NCBI GenBank assembly: GCA_028564705.1
Contig: JAPXFQ010002840.1
Span: forward strand, 1,381,001 to 1,445,000
Direction of reading: 5' to 3'
Length of the DNA: 64,000 nucleotides
Source: Apricaphanius iberus
Taxonomy: Eukaryota > Chordata > Actinopteri > Cyprinodontiformes > Aphaniidae
This document shows positions 1-11,162 of this stretch, one piece after another. How positions within the stretch are numbered: position 1 is the first letter of the stretch; every line of letters begins with the position of its first letter. The notes under the pieces were generated by a model. It was not told the DNA's origin, did no database searches, and saw only the letters and a program-made list of their open reading frames with translations. A program made the position numbers and the translations under genes.

Positions 1-19
1 TTCATGCTATATTCTGCAG

Positions 20-28
20 GCTGGTAAC
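20..28 (+). other. 5'UTR end of astacin gene, possible upstream splice
   Basis: The start ATG at 29 is preceded by TTCTGCAG (12-19), which looks like a splice acceptor. The start codon may therefore lie in a second exon, with a leader exon before the window. The ATG is followed at once by a good signal peptide (MVSLKVLVILVVF), which supports this start. No TATA box can be judged because only 28 bases lie upstream. Confidence 0.35.
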
Positions 29-3000
29 ATGGTCTCATTGAAAGTCCTCGTCATCCTGGTGGTCTTCACGTCGTGCCGGGCAGAGGAGGAGAAGGTGAGG
101 ATGTTCTGTCAGAGTTGAATTTACGTGACAAAATGAAGTAATGAAATACATGTGGGGTAAATTTCAATTTCAATACTACAGTTTCTTTACTATTAATGGT
201 GTAGACAATGCGGATTATCTTGTAGTACACATTAAATTATGTAAATAGCCTTGAAATGAAATTATATCACAATGAAGATATTACAAATAACAAGGGGCGA
301 CCGTGGCTCAGTTGGGTGTTGTGATTGGAAGATTGCCGGTTCGAGCCCCGGCTCCTTGGGGAAGACACTTCCCCGGTTGCCTACTGGTGGTGGCGCCAGA
401 GTCCGGCAGCTTCGCCTCTGTCGGCGCCCCAGGCCAGCTGTGCGGGTTATCAGGCAAGAGGAGGGGTTGCCAGTCCATATAGCAATCAAATGTAATTTAT
501 GTAACTACAGTATATTTTAATCTATCCGTATGATTAAGTTCCGCTAGATTCTGTTGATTTGATTACATATTAATAGAGATGAATTAGAGTTGCTTGTCTT
601 GTAAGATTTCTTTCTTTCACCTCCAGAATATTGCTAAAATTAGAAACATCCTCTCCAGGAGTGATGCAGGGAAACTAGTCCATGCATTTGTGACTTCGAG
701 GCTGAACTACTGTAATTCCTTATTATCAGGAAGTCCACAAAATGCAATAAAAGCCTTCAGTTGATCCAAAATGCTGCAGCAAGAGTTCTGATGAACATTA
801 AAAATTTCTCCTGTTTTAGCTTCTCTCCATTGGCTGCCTGTTAAATCCAGAATAGAGTTTAAGATCCTCCTCCTTACGTATAAAGCCCTTAATAATCAGC
901 TCCATCATACATCAGAGATCTGATTGTTCCATATGTTCCTAACAGAGCACTTCATTCTCAGAATGCAGGTCTACTGGTAGTTCCTAGGATTTCTAAAAGT
1001 AGAATAGGAGGCAGATCTTTTAGTTTTCAGGCTCCTCTCCTGTGGAACCAGCTCCCAGTTTTAGTCCACGAGGCAGATACTCTGTCTGTTTATAAGACTA
1101 GGCTTAAAATCTTCCTTTTTGATAAAGCTTATAGTTAGAATGGCTTAGGTTATCCTGAGCTGTTTTTGTAGTTATGCTGCTATAGGTTTAGACTGTTGGA
1201 CGACAGACTGACCACATTTCTTCTCTCCAATACTTTTCGTTTCTACTACTCTCCAGATATATTTTTTCTGCTGTTATTGCCCATATTAACCCCGTTTTCT
1301 CTCACCCTGCAACCACATTCTAAAGTATTTACTACATACTGCTAGTAGCTACTTCTTGCCCATTGATCCAGTAAGTACTGCATAGCAAACGAGTGGGTAG
1401 TAGGCATGAAATCGGACGTACTGCTCCACCATTTTACCAGGATGTTTATGATACGTTAAGTCACCTGTGGTCCCGTCCTCGTCATAGCTGACATCACTCT
1501 TCTTCTACGATTTTGGGGCTTCCGCTGCATTGTGGGATAGCGTAGCATACATCAGATTTCACTGTGGCGGTAGTACACATCCAGGAACTTCATGTCTACT
1601 TGGACAGTTCAAACTAGAGATTCGGACGTACTACATCGCTCGCTTACTTATTTTCGGCTACTATTAGTAGGGATAGTAGGGGTATTCGGATGCAGGGTGA
1701 GTATTTTTCTCCCCATAGAAGCTCCACATGGTCTGGTACCCTGCTCAACTATAACGCCCCCTGCTGCTTTTGTGAACATCGGTCCAGTTGATGCTCAAAG
1801 TGACCGAGCATCCTCGATGCTGTCTCTTCTCTGTCTTCTCAGACCCCCAGACTGTCGTGGCAGATGACCACTTGTACTCAGCCAGGTTCTGCTGGAGGTT
1901 TCTTCCTGTTAAAGGAGAGTTTTTCCTCTCCACTGTCGCTACATGCTTGCTCAGTATGAGAGATTGCTGAGGAATTGCTGTGGTTGGAGTCTGCATTATC
2001 CGGGCACAACCTCATGTTGATGACTCAACGCAATCTTCTGGGTTTCCTTAGATAGAAAACTTTTAACTGATTGGAATGTTTGTATAATTGTATTGAAACG
2101 ACTTTTGTTTTAAAGTGCCTTTAGATGACATTTGTTGAGAATTGGCGCTATATAAATAAAAGTGAATTAAATTTAATTAAGGCGTGTTCCCGAGCATAAA
2201 CGAGCATGCAGCCTGTTGAATGTGAGGTGTAGCCAATCAGAACGCAGCGGCGAAGTCGGTAGCGCTGTCGGTAGCGCTGTCGTTTTGCTTGGAGAAGACC
2301 TGGGTTCAAATCCTGGCTTTCCGTATGGAGTTTGCATGTTCTCCCTGTCCATGCCGGGTTTCCCTTTGGGTACTCTGGCTTCCTCCCAGATTCCAGAAAC
2401 ATGACTGTTAGATTAATTGTCCTAAAGAGTGAGTGTGGGCATGCATGGCTGTTTGAATAATAGATTAGGGATGGATTTAATAATCAAATCATTTTAAATA
2501 TGAGGATTTAAACGCAGCTACTTCAAGATTTCCCTGTCACATGTTGATGTGCTCTTGGGCAAGACTCTAAAATTAAGCATTCCATGTATTGGTATATAAA
2601 TGCTGCTGGATGGCTATGGCTCTGTTGTAAAAGCTAAAAGATATTATCATTTATTCCCATCAATGCTCCAGACAAACTCTAACTCAAAAAGTTTTTTACA
2701 TCCCTGTTATTTGCAGCATTTTTTAAATTTCTTGTAAGTAGTCTCATTTTTCCTTGCAGAAATATGTTCATGCACATTTTGAAAAAGCTTTTTGTAACAT
2801 CCTGTTCAGTTTCACATTTTTTTTTCTGTCTGTCTGACCCAGGAACTGTCTGTGTCTGAGCTCCTGTGGAGGGCCAATAAGGATGTTGGTGAGAATCTCA
2901 AAACATTAGTCGTAATATAAGTTAGAAAGGATCAGAAAGGTCTGGTTCGTTTGTTTCTCCTTAGTTGCTCTTTCACTGATGTATAATCAACAACTGCACT

Positions 3001-6000
3001 GAATTAGAATCAATTTATTGACAAACTAAACCAAAGGTTATATGAATAGTACACGCCAAACTTTTGGACACACCTTCTCATTCAATCAGTTTTCTTTATT
3101 TTCATGACTGTTTACATTGTAGATTCTCACTGAAGGCATCAAAACTATGAATGAACACATATGGAATTTTGTAGTACTTTTACAAAAAAGTGTGAAATAA
3201 CCAGGCCTCCAAAGTCACCGGACCTGAACCCAATGGAGATGATTTGGGGTGAGCTGAACCGCAGAGTGAAGGCAAAAGGGCCAACAAGTACTAAGCATCT
3301 CTGGGAACTCATTCAAGACTGTTGGAAAACCATTTCTGGTGACTAGAATGCAAAGCAGCAATCAGAGCAAAGGGTGGCTACTTTGAGGAATCTAAAATAT
3401 AACATGTATTCTGTTATTTCACCCTTTTTGTTTAAGTACATCCAGTAATTACATACATCATGTGTTTATTCATTGTTTTGATGCCCTTAATTGAGAAATA
3501 TAAATAGTCCTGGAAATAAAGGAAACTCATTGAATGAGAAGGTGTGTCCAAACTTTTGGTCTGTACTGTATATTTCTTTTTTATTCAATTTTAGAGTTCT
3601 TCTTGTACTTGTTTTCCTCCCTTTATGTTTGTGATATGGTCTTTCTGTAATACGGTTTCCTTACAGCATCTCTTTTTTTTTGTAGCTCTAACATAGATCT
3701 TCTGTGTTGTTGGCCAGTAATGTTAAATGTTTGTCTTTTTGACAACCTAGACCTGACTTTGGTAACGAGACAAACTTTTATCCAAATAAACCATAAATTA
3801 AAAAGTTATTTTCCCATTATTAACTATTTTACCCCTTCTCTCCATGTTAAATGGCCTGTATCTGTATAGCGCTTTACTTAGTCCATACGGACCCCAAAGC
3901 GATTTATACTACATTCATTCATCCATGCACTGGTGAAGGTAAGCTACATTGGGGACAGAGGCCAGGCTTCCCGACACTAGTGCCACCACCAGTAGGCTAC
4001 CGGTGAAGTGTCTTGCCCAAGGACATAACAACCACGTTAGCTGTGGCTTAGTGGTAAAGTTGTCGGTCTGTGACCCAGAAATTGTGGTTTGATTCCTGCG
4101 TCCGCTAGCTACATTCTGTTGTGTCCTTGGGCAAGACACTTCATCTCGCTTCGGCCAGCTGTGGCTACAAATGTAGCTTGCTTCCACCGGTGTGTGTGAA
4201 AGTGAATGAATAATGGAATTGTGAAGCGCTTTGAGGGTCTCAAAAAGCGCTTTATAAATGCAATCCATTATTATTAACCAATGTTCTGGCATAGTTATGG
4301 TTAATCATAGAACAAGTTTTCCTTATCCATTTAGCAGTGATATATTTCAGTTTTGCTGGAGGAGGGGCTTATTTCTTGGTTGGCACCTTGTCAGTCCATG
4401 TTGATGATGCTAAAACCAACAATACCACTCCTCAAACAATTCGGAATAGGCTTTTTTTCTTGAAGGATCTCTGAGTTGTACCTGATTATTATGTTCTCTG
4501 TTTCCTCTGATTGTGTCAGTTTGACTCAGGTGGTTAAAACTTGGAGATGGACACAATATATATTTTTAAATTCAACAACACAAGGTAACAGTGGGCTAAA
4601 CATAAACGATGGCCCTAACCATGCAAGGAGGGCTGATCACTAGTGTGGCAAAATGTTCAATTTCCATTTTGTAAAACCTAAACAATTATTAGTTTCAATA
4701 CAATTAATCCATGACGGCAAAAACGACGCTTCGAGAGCATTCTTTACGTATTTCCATATTAAGATATTCATGCATGTAAACTTGTTATGAGCACTGTATG
4801 TGGTGAAATGACTAACCTTTCATGTTTTTTGACCAGTGCACACGGAGGATGAGCCCTTTGTAATAGATGACATTGCCTACGACAATGAAAACGAGCGGAA
4901 CGCTGATCAATGCACAACCCAAGGCTGCTTGTGGCCCAAATCTGCTGATGGAAAAGTCTACGTGCCCTACGTCATCGCCAATCACTTCAGTACATGAAAA
5001 ATATATGACTATTTTTTTTATTTTAAAAAAATGGGACCATGCGATTTAATGTGGTTATGTTGTTAATGCAGGGTTATTACTATAGGAGCAGAAGTTTGAT
5101 GTCAGACTGTTAGGATTTTGTTATCTGATTTTAAAACTGGCGACACATGAGAACCAATATAAACATTTTTTACAAACACATCGTGATAGTCATCTGACAT
5201 GAAGGAAAAGGTTTTTGTGAAAAAGAATGTATCTTTACTTATTTGTCTCTCTGCAGCTTCTCGGGAGCTCTCCGTCATTGAGCGAGGCCTGTCATCTTTC
5301 AGTGAGGTCTCTTGTATCCGTTTTGTCCCATGGGGCGGCCAGAGAGATCATCTGAGCATCCAGTCACACAACGGGTAAAGCTCCAGCTTGTGTGTACATT
5401 TCAGCACTTATTCATCCGGAGTCAATAATTACAATAAGTACCTCGGTCCAAGGACTAAACATTTGCATGAATTAAGGTAGTACATTAATACATAAAACAT
5501 CATAAATTGTAGAAAAAAAATTTTGTCTCCCGGACCACAACCTGAAAATTTGGTACATCAGAGCAGGTGGTTCATAGAGATACACTTTTAAAAAAAATTG
5601 TAGTGATATTTTCACTGAGAAAAAATATGCAGACAAACACAAATTTTTAGAATATACAGTAGAAAGCCCAAACTAATCCTCTTTTATGATTCCCATTTAT
5701 TGCTTTCAAATTATTAACAATGTTTTTGAGGCAATACCCCGTTTCAGTGTCTATAGTTGGTTATTCTACATCAGGTTTGCAGGGGGTTGGTGCCTAGCTC
5801 TTAAAGCTTTCAATAGACGTGGCAGTCCATCACAGTGACATGTAGGGTCAACAACAGTTAAAGTAGAACTGGCATGAAATTCCCCACAATGTTTGGGCCC
5901 TTGTTAGCCACACTCTACGTACCTTAATACTATATCAAAGGATCGCTTGCCGTAATTCAGCCTTGTTGTAGAATTGCATTTGTGACGAGGTAGCCCTTCT

Positions 6001-9000
6001 GTTAGCATTAGCACAGAATGACCGGGTTTCAGAGGGCGGGGCCTAGGCTACGCGCTTCTGTGGTCAATGAGTCTCTAACGATTTTTCCAATGTTCAACTA
6101 TAATAAATTACCTTTTTTCCCCCAAATAAAAGCATACTAGCACCAATGCTACATAAACAAACTGGGTTATTAGCTGTGAAGCTAATTTTGAATGTTAGCT
6201 ATGAAGCTAACTGAAAAGCGAACAACTCAAACAATGCCACAATGTCTACTAACAGCTGAAGGTCATTATTGAGGAAATATGCTTACTTGTACAGGGATAT
6301 TTGCTGGTTCACGGAGAATTGGTTTTAATCCTGGTAGAAGTTTAAGACGATCTGTGAATCCACTGCTTGTCGTAAGTTGGAAAAACAGTCGTCCTAGAAA
6401 TGTTTGCCACAAACTACCAAACGCTTCGGCAGTCGGTCGGGCACGTTCCCTGCATTCATAAAATCTATCCACAAGCTTTTCAGTGGGGAGGACAAAAAGA
6501 TTTATGTTCTCTTTTGTACAACCAGGTACAGAGCAGTTTGGATGCGGTCTGGACTCCATGCTGTTGGTTTGTTGTTTGCCTGTTAGTGTAGCAGACGGAG
6601 GGACTTGCAGGGTGTAGTTCGGGGATTGGGGTAATTGGCTGAAACTCAACACGTAATATGCCGAAACGTGTCGTCATATGCAGAAATGCCAAACAGCCCG
6701 TTTCTGAACCCCTTAGGGGCAGTAGGCAGGCTGGGGGAACTAAAATATATGATCAAAAACCTACAAAATTGCTAATTTCATGTCAGGTCCCCTTTAATGA
6801 ACAGAGTGAGTGTGAATCCAAACTCTAAAAAAAAAAGCTCTACCTGCAGCAACTTTAACCCAGGGAAATGCAATCTCACCTGTGTCCAGAATAGCATGAA
6901 AAGTTTCCTGCTTGCCCCCCTTTATTCAGCTTTTTTGAATCTGAGGATCTGGTTTTATAGAGCAACCTAAAATAAATCACTTCCACTAGTTCACATTCAC
7001 ACAGATTAAAAATAGACCTTTTGGTTCAGTTACTTTCAGGCCAAATTTTCCAAACCATATGGCTCAAGTTATAACAATCCGACAATAAAACAATGAAAGA
7101 AAGGACAATACTCTTTCACAATGCGGTTTTGTTGCAATAAAACCACTAGTGCTTACTGAGATCCACCGCACCATGGAAACTCAAAGGTTTTCGCATGTTG
7201 TTACGTTGCCTCGACAACCGAATATATATTTCATTGGTAATTTATGTGCTAGCCAATGCTAAGATAGTATGTGATTATTAGTCGGTAGGAAAATTATGAT
7301 TTACAAAACGTATCACAAAGAAAGTAATCATGTCCATCATACAATAACATAACAAAATGTGAGAAAGTAGGTATAAAAACCTTTTCAAGGCAATAAATGT
7401 CTGTGTTACACGGCTTTCAGTATGTGTAACCATTCACTTTAACCAGTATTTATTTTATAACAGCTGTTACTCCTACGTTGGCCGCCGAGGTTATGCCCAA
7501 AACTTGTCTCTGGATCGAGCAGGGTGCATATACCACAGCACTGTCCAGCATGAGCTGCTCCACGCCCTTGGCTTCAACCATGAGCAGTGCCGCTCCGACA
7601 GGGACCAGTACATCAGAATCCTTTGGGAGAACATCCAGTCTGGTAAAAATCAAAGTCATTAACGCACAATTACATCTTTACAGTTCTGATAACAAGTGCT
7701 GGAGCAAACATTCAGTCTGTGAATCGCAAAATGAGCAGATTTACTGTTTGCAAAATCATCTGTCATGATTACAGTCTATCAGAATGATCAGGTTCGACCT
7801 TTCCATGAGCTCATTTAACCGTTTCCTCCCCCCAGGTTTGGCATACGCCTTTGACAAGCTTGACACTCTGAACTTAAACACCCCCTACGACTACAACTCT
7901 GTCATGCAGTACCACAGGTTTGGAGAGACTTCATTCACATTTTTACATTTCACCTTTTTTGTATCATCAGGGAGCTACTTTAAGTACAACAAACACGTTT
8001 TACTTTAAAGATGCTGTCTGAGAGGTATGAATGAATGAATACCTCTACTGTCCCACATGAGCGGAAACTCAATTTTCAGTACAACCCGTTCAGGAGTAAA
8101 CGAAAATAAAACACAGATGGATATGGGCCAACTGTGGTATTGTATGCATTGCGAACAGTGTTCTATATGGAGATGAGAGAGTATTTATGATAGGTCAGGG
8201 TGGATGGGTGAGGTGAAAAAAAATTAACTTATGTACTGCTCTTTAACTTGGAACATGGTGGAAGTAGTAGAAAAAAAAACACCTCATTACCAGTGTTGGC
8301 CTTCTTACATTAAAAAAGCAATAATTTATAGTTACAAACTACTTTTTCAAAAAAGTATTTGAGTTAGTAGCTCAGTTACTACTCTGTAAAAGTAATTCGT
8401 TATTCAGTAAAGTAACTGTCAGTATTTTTATCTGCGGGCTGCAATGAAAGGCAGGTGCCGTCCTTTGGGACAACGTCAGTTTGTGATTGTTTTGAGGAAC
8501 CCGACGCTCTGTTGTTCATATTACTAAAGATATAAGCAGCCATCAGACTAATCCAGCTCTGATGAGTGAGGTTGATAATATAGGTGAACGATTTTTCCAA
8601 GCATTTTGTTTTCAACAGCTGACAAATTCTGCTAAGCGTTCCTATCCTCCCTCAGGAACTCGGCCACAGATTCAAATGTTTGTGTTATTAGGCATTTTAA
8701 GAACCTGAAGTAGTTGGGAGAAGTCAGCCTTGAGAACATCGCTCTACTTAGAGCTTTTGTCATATGATCCTGCACGGATAATACGTTAGTTTAATCCTGG
8801 ATGAAGACCAATGATAGAAGGGATCTTTTCTGTAATTTGTCTGATAGTGTTCTTTGGGCAGCCATAGAAACTAGTGTTTACACTACCGACATTTTCGATC
8901 CAATTTACTAAACCGCCATGAATTACCAGAACCTTTCCTGGAGAGGTTCTTACTTTATTATGTGTCTGATTCGCACTCCTGGATTTTTCTCTTTGCTCTT

Positions 9001-10094
9001 GATTATCTCTTGGTGTTGCCTCTTCATTCGTGGGGTGATTTCTTACTTTCCTTTGTTTGTCGCTCAATTTCTCCTGCTGGCTGTGACCAATTCCAGGTGC
9101 TGTGTCTTGCAGAGAGTCGAGGGCTGTAAATCTATTTTTTAGAGAGTTTCCAGGAGGACAAAGGTCACCTGCTTGAGTTGGACCCCCCTTTTTCTGTTTT
9201 TTGTTTTTCTTAGGAGCAGGTGTGGATGTATTTTCCCAGCTTCGTTCCAGAGCTGGCCAGTTTTCGTCAGTTTGAGTAAGGTGTCTTTCCCGCTCCGTGC
9301 CAGGTTCTTGTTCTTTCCGTGTCATCGGTAGTGTTGTCTCATTTCCACATCCAGCAGTTGTTTGAAATGGCTTTGGCTGCTACAATGAACGATTTAGACT
9401 TGCCTTTTCATATAAAAGATGAGCAGGAAACCGTGCTCAAACCGTTATATTGCTGTTTTCCGGACTGGATACGACAAGAGTTTAATCTACCACTTAGCTC
9501 CGCTTGTAGCACTGGATATGTCACACCGTGTATTGTTGTGATTGGTCGTGGCGTTATCCAATTGCGTGCAGTGAGAATTTTAAATGCATGCTTGGTTCCG
9601 CCCTTCGGGTTTGGCCCTTTTCATTACTCATTACTAGGCCCTTAATCTTAATAGCTTAGGGACTGGATTTTTCCAGACTACTGTTTACCAAAACCTTTAA
9701 GAAAAATTCAGTAATCTTGAAAAAAGAGATGTCAGAATTAAAACAAAGTTACATACATCCAGGACAAAAAAATTTAACTTTTGGAATTTCTTGTTAACAT
9801 AAAGAGAAGAATTTGACAACATACAAAACAACAGAGTGGCAAACTAACTAAACTATTGAACTCTGTTCTTTATTTAGCTTTTTCACTAACTTTATTTAAG
9901 AAAAGTATTTAAGAATAAACGCATTATATAATACAGCAAAATAGATTAACCTTTCTATTTATTCCAGGTATGCATTCTCTGCAAACAATCAGCCCACAAT
10001 GGTTCCTATTCCTGACTCAACAGTTTCTTTTGGAACGGCTACTGAGATGAGTAGGAATGACATCACCAGACTGAACAGGCTGTACAACTGTTAA
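29..10094 (+). CDS. C6AST astacin metalloprotease, hatching-enzyme (LCE-like) type
   Basis: Seven coding exons with GT-AG borders and matching phases join into 256 codons: 29-94, 2843-2888, 4837-4989, 5257-5374, 7464-7642, 7836-7917 and 9968-10094. Residues 1-18 look like a signal peptide. A short propeptide follows, and the mature enzyme probably starts after R58 (NADQC). The zinc site HELLHALGFNHEQ is at 157-169, with E158 as catalytic base. The Met-turn is SVMQY (209-213), with M211 and Y213 kept and the usual His replaced by Gln. C63/C68 are the extra N-terminal pair of the C6AST group; C108, C129, C149 and C256 fit the two standard astacin disulfides; C170 is a seventh cysteine. The protein ends straight after the protease domain (RLYNC), as hatching enzymes do. 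Known of the family: secreted enzymes that digest the egg envelope; LCE genes keep introns while most euteleost HCE genes have none, so LCE fits best. Nephrosin- or patristacin-like paralogues remain possible. Confidence 0.93.
293..480 (+). repeat. tRNA-derived SINE
   Basis: A degenerate A box (TGGCTCAGTTGG) and a canonical B box (GGTTCGAGCCC) have the spacing of a tRNA-like promoter. A non-tRNA body with GAAGACACTTC and CTACTGGTGGTGGCGCCAG follows. The same family occurs at 32948-33252 in reverse. It does not fold as a functional tRNA. Confidence 0.8.
610..2175 (+). mobile_element. L2-type LINE 3' fragment (ORF2 end plus 3' tail), interrupted
   Basis: Broken frames still read reverse-transcriptase C-terminal motifs of fish L2 elements: NYCNSLL near 710, QNAAARVL near 765, LHWLPVKSRI near 830, and an FQAPLLWNQLP block near 1030. 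After about 1700 comes the typical L2 3' tail (TTCTGCTGGAGGTTTCTTCC) ending in a TATAAATAAAA-type end near 2160. Several stops and frameshifts make it dead. A separate insert sits at about 1320-1690. Confidence 0.8.
1320..1690. mobile_element. Short inverted-repeat element inside the L2 LINE
   Basis: This segment interrupts the L2 3' region. Its arms are related by inversion: CTGCTAGTAGC near 1340 against CTACTATTAGTAG near 1659, and GGACGTACTGC near 1412 against GGACGTACTAC near 1624. L2 sequence resumes after it. Exact ends were not resolved. Confidence 0.45.
2240..2430 (+). repeat. tRNA-derived SINE (DANA/V-SINE-like)
   Basis: A repeated GTCGGTAGCGCT start is followed by a B-box-like GGGTTCAAATCC and the widely shared fish SINE core GGAGTTTGCATGTTCTCCCT, then a TTTCC..TACTCTGGCTTCCTCCC block. 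It lies just downstream of the L2 tail in astacin intron 1. Confidence 0.75.
3049..3570 (+). mobile_element. Tc1-like element, internally deleted
   Basis: The terminal repeats read GCCAAACTTTTGGACACACC and, at the far end, GTGTGTCCAAACTTTTGG. An open stretch at 3190-3345 encodes the end of a Tc1 transposase (SPDLNPMEMIWGELNRRVKA), which includes the last acidic catalytic residue region of the DDE domain. Most of the transposase is missing. Related copies lie at 18502, 29296/30480 and 32211. Confidence 0.85.
3848..4040 (-). repeat. SINE 3' part, inverted, head to head with the next SINE
   Basis: The segment starts with GTATAGCGCTTTACTTAGTC, the reverse of the SINE tail found at 32948, and ends near CGGTGAAGTGTCTTGCCCAA. 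Its tRNA-like head is missing. It abuts a second SINE in the opposite orientation. Confidence 0.7.
4036..4278 (+). repeat. tRNA-derived SINE, full-length-like
   Basis: It has an A-box-like TGGCTTAGTGGTAA, a B-box-like GGTTTGATTCC, the body TTGGGCAAGACACTTCATC, and an L2-like 3' tail (AAAGCGCTTTATAAATGCAA). The tail resembles an L2 3' end, which is how such SINEs borrow LINE machinery. Confidence 0.8.
5862..6793. mobile_element. TTAA-flanked Kolobok-like DNA transposon with THAP remnant
   Basis: TTAA at 5858-5861 and 6794-6797 brackets 932 bases. The ends are inverted repeats: AGTAGAACTGGCATGAAATT on the left and AGGGGACCTGACATGAAATT read from the right. On the minus strand near 6560-6480 a broken frame reads CSVPGCTKE..NLFVLPTEK, like the start of a THAP (C2CH) zinc finger. 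TTAA target sites plus a THAP domain are the hallmark of Kolobok elements. It lies in astacin intron 4. Confidence 0.7.
8289..8420. mobile_element. hAT-type MITE fragment
   Basis: It starts CCAGTGTTGG and carries several TAGTTACAAACTACT-like and AAGTAATTCGTTA motifs. These are characteristic of the fish 'agtaactagttact' non-autonomous hAT family. Only one end is present. Confidence 0.5.
8430..9325 (-). mobile_element. LINE ORF1 remnant with SGNH-hydrolase-like domain
   Basis: A 179-codon open frame at 9325-8786 is rich in charged residues and ends in VLVIHGGLVNWIE, a decayed form of the GDS block of SGNH-type ORF1 proteins, followed by a CPKNTIRQITEKIPSI stretch. Past its stop, broken frames still read LKADFSQLLQVLKMPN and ICGRVPE near 8720-8650. 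The loss of GDS and the later stops mean it is not functional. This ORF1 type is known from fish LINEs; no ORF2 follows. Confidence 0.65.
9330..9650 (+). mobile_element. Helicase-like ORF start within a MITE-like segment
   Basis: A frame near 9380-9440 reads MNDLDLPFHIKDEQETVL, which resembles the start of RecQ-like helicase ORFs often seen as repeats in fish genomes. No Walker motifs follow. The sequence turns into CpG-containing repeat-like DNA (GATTGGTCGTGGCGTTATCC) typical of non-autonomous elements. Confidence 0.35.
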
Positions 10095-10097
10095 ACC

Positions 10098-10281
10098 GTA
10101 AGAAAAACAGATTTGATTAAAAAAAAAGACATCTAAATGGGTTCAGTAAACAATCAGTTTTACTTTTAATAGTACTTTGTTAAGATCTGTTGAAAGACAT
10201 GAGCTAAGAGTATAAAAAATATGCTGAATTTTTTTGTGATTATTTCCTTGTGTTTAACTATTTCTGCTTGTCTCCCAACAG
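10098..10281 (+). other. Probable 3'UTR intron of the astacin gene
   Basis: Three bases after the TAA stop is a strong donor (ACC|GTAAGA at 10098). A pyrimidine-rich tract ends in CAACAG at 10281. Removing 184 bases would join the stop exon to a short last exon carrying the AATAAA at 10350. Because the stop lies only 3 nt before the junction, splicing should not trigger nonsense-mediated decay. With this exon the gene has eight exons, the number I associate with euteleost LCE genes. Confidence 0.5.
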
Positions 10282-10349
10282 GTAACAAGTTGTGTCAACT
10301 TCGATGTCTCATCAATTTGATTTCTCAAGCTATATTTTTGGGAGCTTTC

Positions 10350-10355
10350 AATAAA
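10350..10355 (+). terminator. Polyadenylation signal of the astacin gene
   Basis: AATAAA lies 256 bases after the stop codon and is followed within about 25 bases by TG/T-rich sequence (GTCTGATCTTTGTGG). It is the first canonical signal downstream of the stop on the + strand. Confidence 0.6.
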
Positions 10356-10689
10356 CTTTATGCACAACAGGTCTGATCTTTGTGGATTTTCTAAACACAT
10401 TTCTGCCACACCTCCTGAACATGAGAGAGATAGAAAATGTCATAGATTTCATTTAAAATAGTCTTCATAATTAGAAGTTTCAATACATTTCCTTAGTATT
10501 TGTATGACTTGGATCAAATGTTTTGGGTATTCTTCTGCAGGTTTCTCACAAAGGCTTGCTGCTCCATTCCACCTGACAGGACTAGTAGAACCGGGTCAGG
10601 TTTGTAAGCCGCCATGCTTCCACACACATTTTCAGATCTGCCCATAAATTATCTCTCTCCGTGAAGCAGACAAAGCCTCAGCTATCTCT

Positions 10690-11100
10690 GTAGTTATGCT
10701 GTTATAGACTTATGGTGTATTCAGGCCACAAGCTTTGTCAGCGTCCAGCAACGCTCATAAAGCGACTACTGCGATGCATAAACACAGAAGATTAATTTTT
10801 AAGCTGAAGCTAGCAAAGCTCAAAGGCGGGCCTTTCTCTGCTGGATGTTTTAAACACTAGCGGATCGTGGTTGGCTTGGCAGCGTCGACGTTGGGAAATG
10901 TCACTACAGTGAGACGCTCTGATTGGTTGCCGTCCTGTGTCAACAGCGTTAGAGGCGTCAAAAGTTCAACTAGCTGAAGTTGCTAGCGTTATGAGCTTTG
11001 AAGCTTGAAACGCAGGAAAAGCGTGAAAAGCTGACAGAGCCAAAGCTCACAAAGCACCGCAGAGACCGTAATGCTCCTCCAACAGCCTCAACTATAGACT
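10690..11100. repeat. Repeat-like segment upstream of the Harbinger-like element
   Basis: It contains CTAGCAAAGCTCAAAGGC, GATTGGTTGCCGTCCTGTGT and TTGCTAGCGTTATGAGCTTT, with internal inverted similarity, and it abuts the element at 11163. It resembles non-autonomous DNA elements of fish, but the ends were not resolved. Confidence 0.35.
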
Positions 11101-11162
11101 TAACATGTAATCTTGACGTTGCTGACGTTGACAAAGCCTGCTCTATGAACGCAGCATAACGC

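Noticed and set aside
293..365. Possible tRNA gene (A and B boxes present)
   Set aside because: The acceptor and anticodon stems do not pair and a SINE body follows; related copies occur elsewhere in the window.
3915..4292. Open frame of 125 codons on the minus strand
   Set aside because: It lies entirely across two inverted SINEs; a shadow of repeat sequence.
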